From contig NZ_MVHE01000002.1 in NCBI RefSeq assembly GCF_002086155.1, positions 1 through 64,000 of the forward strand: a stretch of DNA of 64,000 bases, read 5' to 3'. Each line of letters starts with the position of its first letter. Within the stretch, counting starts at the first letter, position 1. Made by a program: the position numbers and the translations under genes. The notes under the pieces were generated by a model, which did not search any database, was not told the DNA's origin, and saw nothing but the letters and a program-made list of their open reading frames with translations. Below are positions 63,181 to 64,000 of the stretch, one piece after another. The DNA comes from Mycobacterium angelicum. Lineage in GTDB: Bacteria; Actinomycetota; Actinomycetes; Mycobacteriales; Mycobacteriaceae.

Positions 63181-63426
63181 ATGAATCTCAAAGGAATTGC
63201 GGGCACACTCACCATCGCCGGTGCGCTGGGCGCTGCGGCGTTAGGAGTGGGCGCGGGTACCGGTCAGGCCGATCCCGGGCCGCGGATACCGCGACCGCCC
63301 GTTCCGCACATCGACGATTCGACCGGCTGGCACCCGGTGCCGCCCGGGCAGATCCAGCAGGTGTGCCCCTGGCACTCACCGCCCGGACATTGGGTGGGCG
63401 GGCCGCACGGCCTTCCGTGCACGTAG
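63181..63426 (+). CDS. Small secreted protein
   Basis: An 81-residue preprotein. Signal peptide MNLKGIAGTLTIAGALGAAALGVGAGTGQA followed by a mature Pro/His-rich peptide of ~50 residues with two cysteines (QQVCPWHSPPGHW, HGLPCT), able to form one disulfide. The GAAGGGAGG purine block upstream supports the ATG. Small secreted proteins of this type are common in mycobacteria, with unknown roles. Confidence 0.82.
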   Translation: MNLKGIAGTLTIAGALGAAALGVGAGTGQADPGPRIPRPPVPHIDDSTGWHPVPPGQIQQVCPWHSPPGHWVGGPHGLPCT

Positions 63427-63454
63427 CTCGCACAACGGCTTTCGCCGGCAAGCC

Positions 63455-64000
63455 TCAACACATGCCGCTGGGAATGCCGCGCACCGGCGCGGTTTCCTGA
63501 GCGGGCATGGTTTGGGGGTAGGGCACCCGATAGGGGATCCCGTAGTGATCTGCGCCCAGAATCACATTGGGAATGCACTGCGGTAGTTTCGAAAGTTCCC
63601 CCACCACAGGATTATTCAGGGCAGGTGGCGCTGGGTTGGGCGGCACGGCGAAGTTGAACGCCGAGGTCATATCGCCGACCGCACTCCTGCGCCACGAGGT
63701 GAGGTTGGGAACCGGTACCCCGAAGCGCTTTTCCAGCAACCGCAGCTGTGAAGTGTGGTCAAAAGTGTCACGCACCATCAGCGGCCCGCGGCTGTACGGG
63801 GAGATGACGAAACACGGGACGCGAAAACCCAGTCCGATCGGGCCGCGGATACCACCGGATCCGGCTACCGCATTGATATCGGCGACGGTGACGTATTCGC
63901 CGGGCGTGCCTGCCGGGGCGGTGGGTGGTACCACGTGGTCGAAGAAGCCGCCGTTTTCGTCGTAGCTGACGATCAACGCGGTTTTCTCCCAGACCGCAGG
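63455..64000 (-). CDS. Phospholipase C family protein, C-terminal part, 5' end outside window
   Basis: The last ~181 residues of a mycobacterial-type (PlcA-D/acid-phosphatase superfamily) phosphoesterase. At the window edge it reads [21 protein letters not shown], the metal-binding core with Asp, Glu, Asn and His, followed by [26 protein letters not shown] and [15 protein letters not shown]. It appears intact to its stop, ending IPSGMC. Such enzymes are exported by Tat and cleave phospholipids. In M. tuberculosis plcD (Rv1755c) lies in the same relative area. Confidence 0.92.
   Translation of the reverse strand, partial: PAVWEKTALIVSYDENGGFFDHVVPPTAPAGTPGEYVTVADINAVAGSGGIRGPIGLGFRVPCFVISPYSRGPLMVRDTFDHTSQLRLLEKRFGVPVPNLTSWRRSAVGDMTSAFNFAVPPNPAPPALNNPVVGELSKLPQCIPNVILGADHYGIPYRVPYPQTMPAQETAPVRGIPSGMC

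Noticed and set aside
1..64000. tRNA, rRNA, CRISPR, insertion sequence or prophage genes
   Set aside because: None recognised by reading; short RNA genes could still be missed without a covariance-model search.

Overview
This is a 64 kb piece of a high-GC actinobacterial chromosome, almost certainly a slow-growing, non-tuberculous Mycobacterium. The evidence is two PPE proteins (one a 1,483-residue repeat protein), a clear PknF kinase, an FHA-FHA-ABC transporter of the Rv1747 type, FabG3 and FadD1 homologues, a DesA3-type desaturase with its ferredoxin reductase, a UbiA-type decaprenyl-phosphate phosphoribosyltransferase and a mycobacterial phospholipase C. No tRNA, rRNA, CRISPR array, insertion sequence or phage gene was seen. 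Family assignments come from reading the sequence and from memory of known mycobacterial proteins; no database search was run.

Layout. 1-7,068: end of one modular type I polyketide synthase (PKS) and a complete second one (KS-AT-DH-ER-KR-ACP, methylmalonyl-type AT), followed by tex. 9,498-13,263: a minus-strand three-subunit molybdenum hydroxylase resembling the Tat-exported PaoABC enzyme. 13,292-19,214: small metabolic and membrane genes, including a DUF1295/FAD-oxidoreductase/NTF2-like cluster with a KstR-like site in its divergent promoter, and an SDR pseudogene with an internal deletion. 19,568-24,019: giant PPE gene with an NIAT-type repeat. 24,404-27,849: Rv0197-like molybdoenzyme and an HSL-type esterase. 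28,182-35,527: pknF and the Rv1747-type transporter, here separated by two opposite-strand genes, then a UbiA paralogue and a small membrane protein. 35,604-40,944: M48 protease, a small membrane protein, and an acyl-CoA ligase/class II aldolase/amidohydrolase cluster.

40,941-42,654 is a compact minus-strand unit: a MerR-type promoter with a perfect 7-3-7 palindrome, a Cys/Met-rich membrane peptide, a MerR regulator with metal-type cysteines, and fabG3. 42,712-44,704: an unrecognised proline-tailed protein followed by two tiny membrane proteins. 44,794-49,600: methyltransferase, SDR, membrane-anchored protein, DacB-type lipoprotein and NYN/OST-HTH protein. 49,651-54,810: thiolase-like/DUF35 pair facing a TetR-fadD1 pair, then a putative ATC-hydrolase-fold protein. 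55,106-57,200: a 46-residue lipoprotein followed by a PE-PPE-domain esterase. 57,404-59,984: operator-like palindrome, ferredoxin reductase and desaturase. 60,024-64,000: flavin monooxygenase, Gfo/Idh oxidoreductase, sugar isomerase, small secreted protein and a phospholipase C cut by the window edge.

The order pknF, Rv1747-like, small membrane protein, fadD1-like, flavin oxidoreductase, phospholipase C recalls the M. tuberculosis Rv1746-Rv1755c segment, expanded by many extra genes. The features most worth following up are the MerR/Cys-peptide/fabG3 unit, the split pknF-transporter locus, the NIAT-repeat PPE protein and the abrupt composition change inside the first PKS gene.
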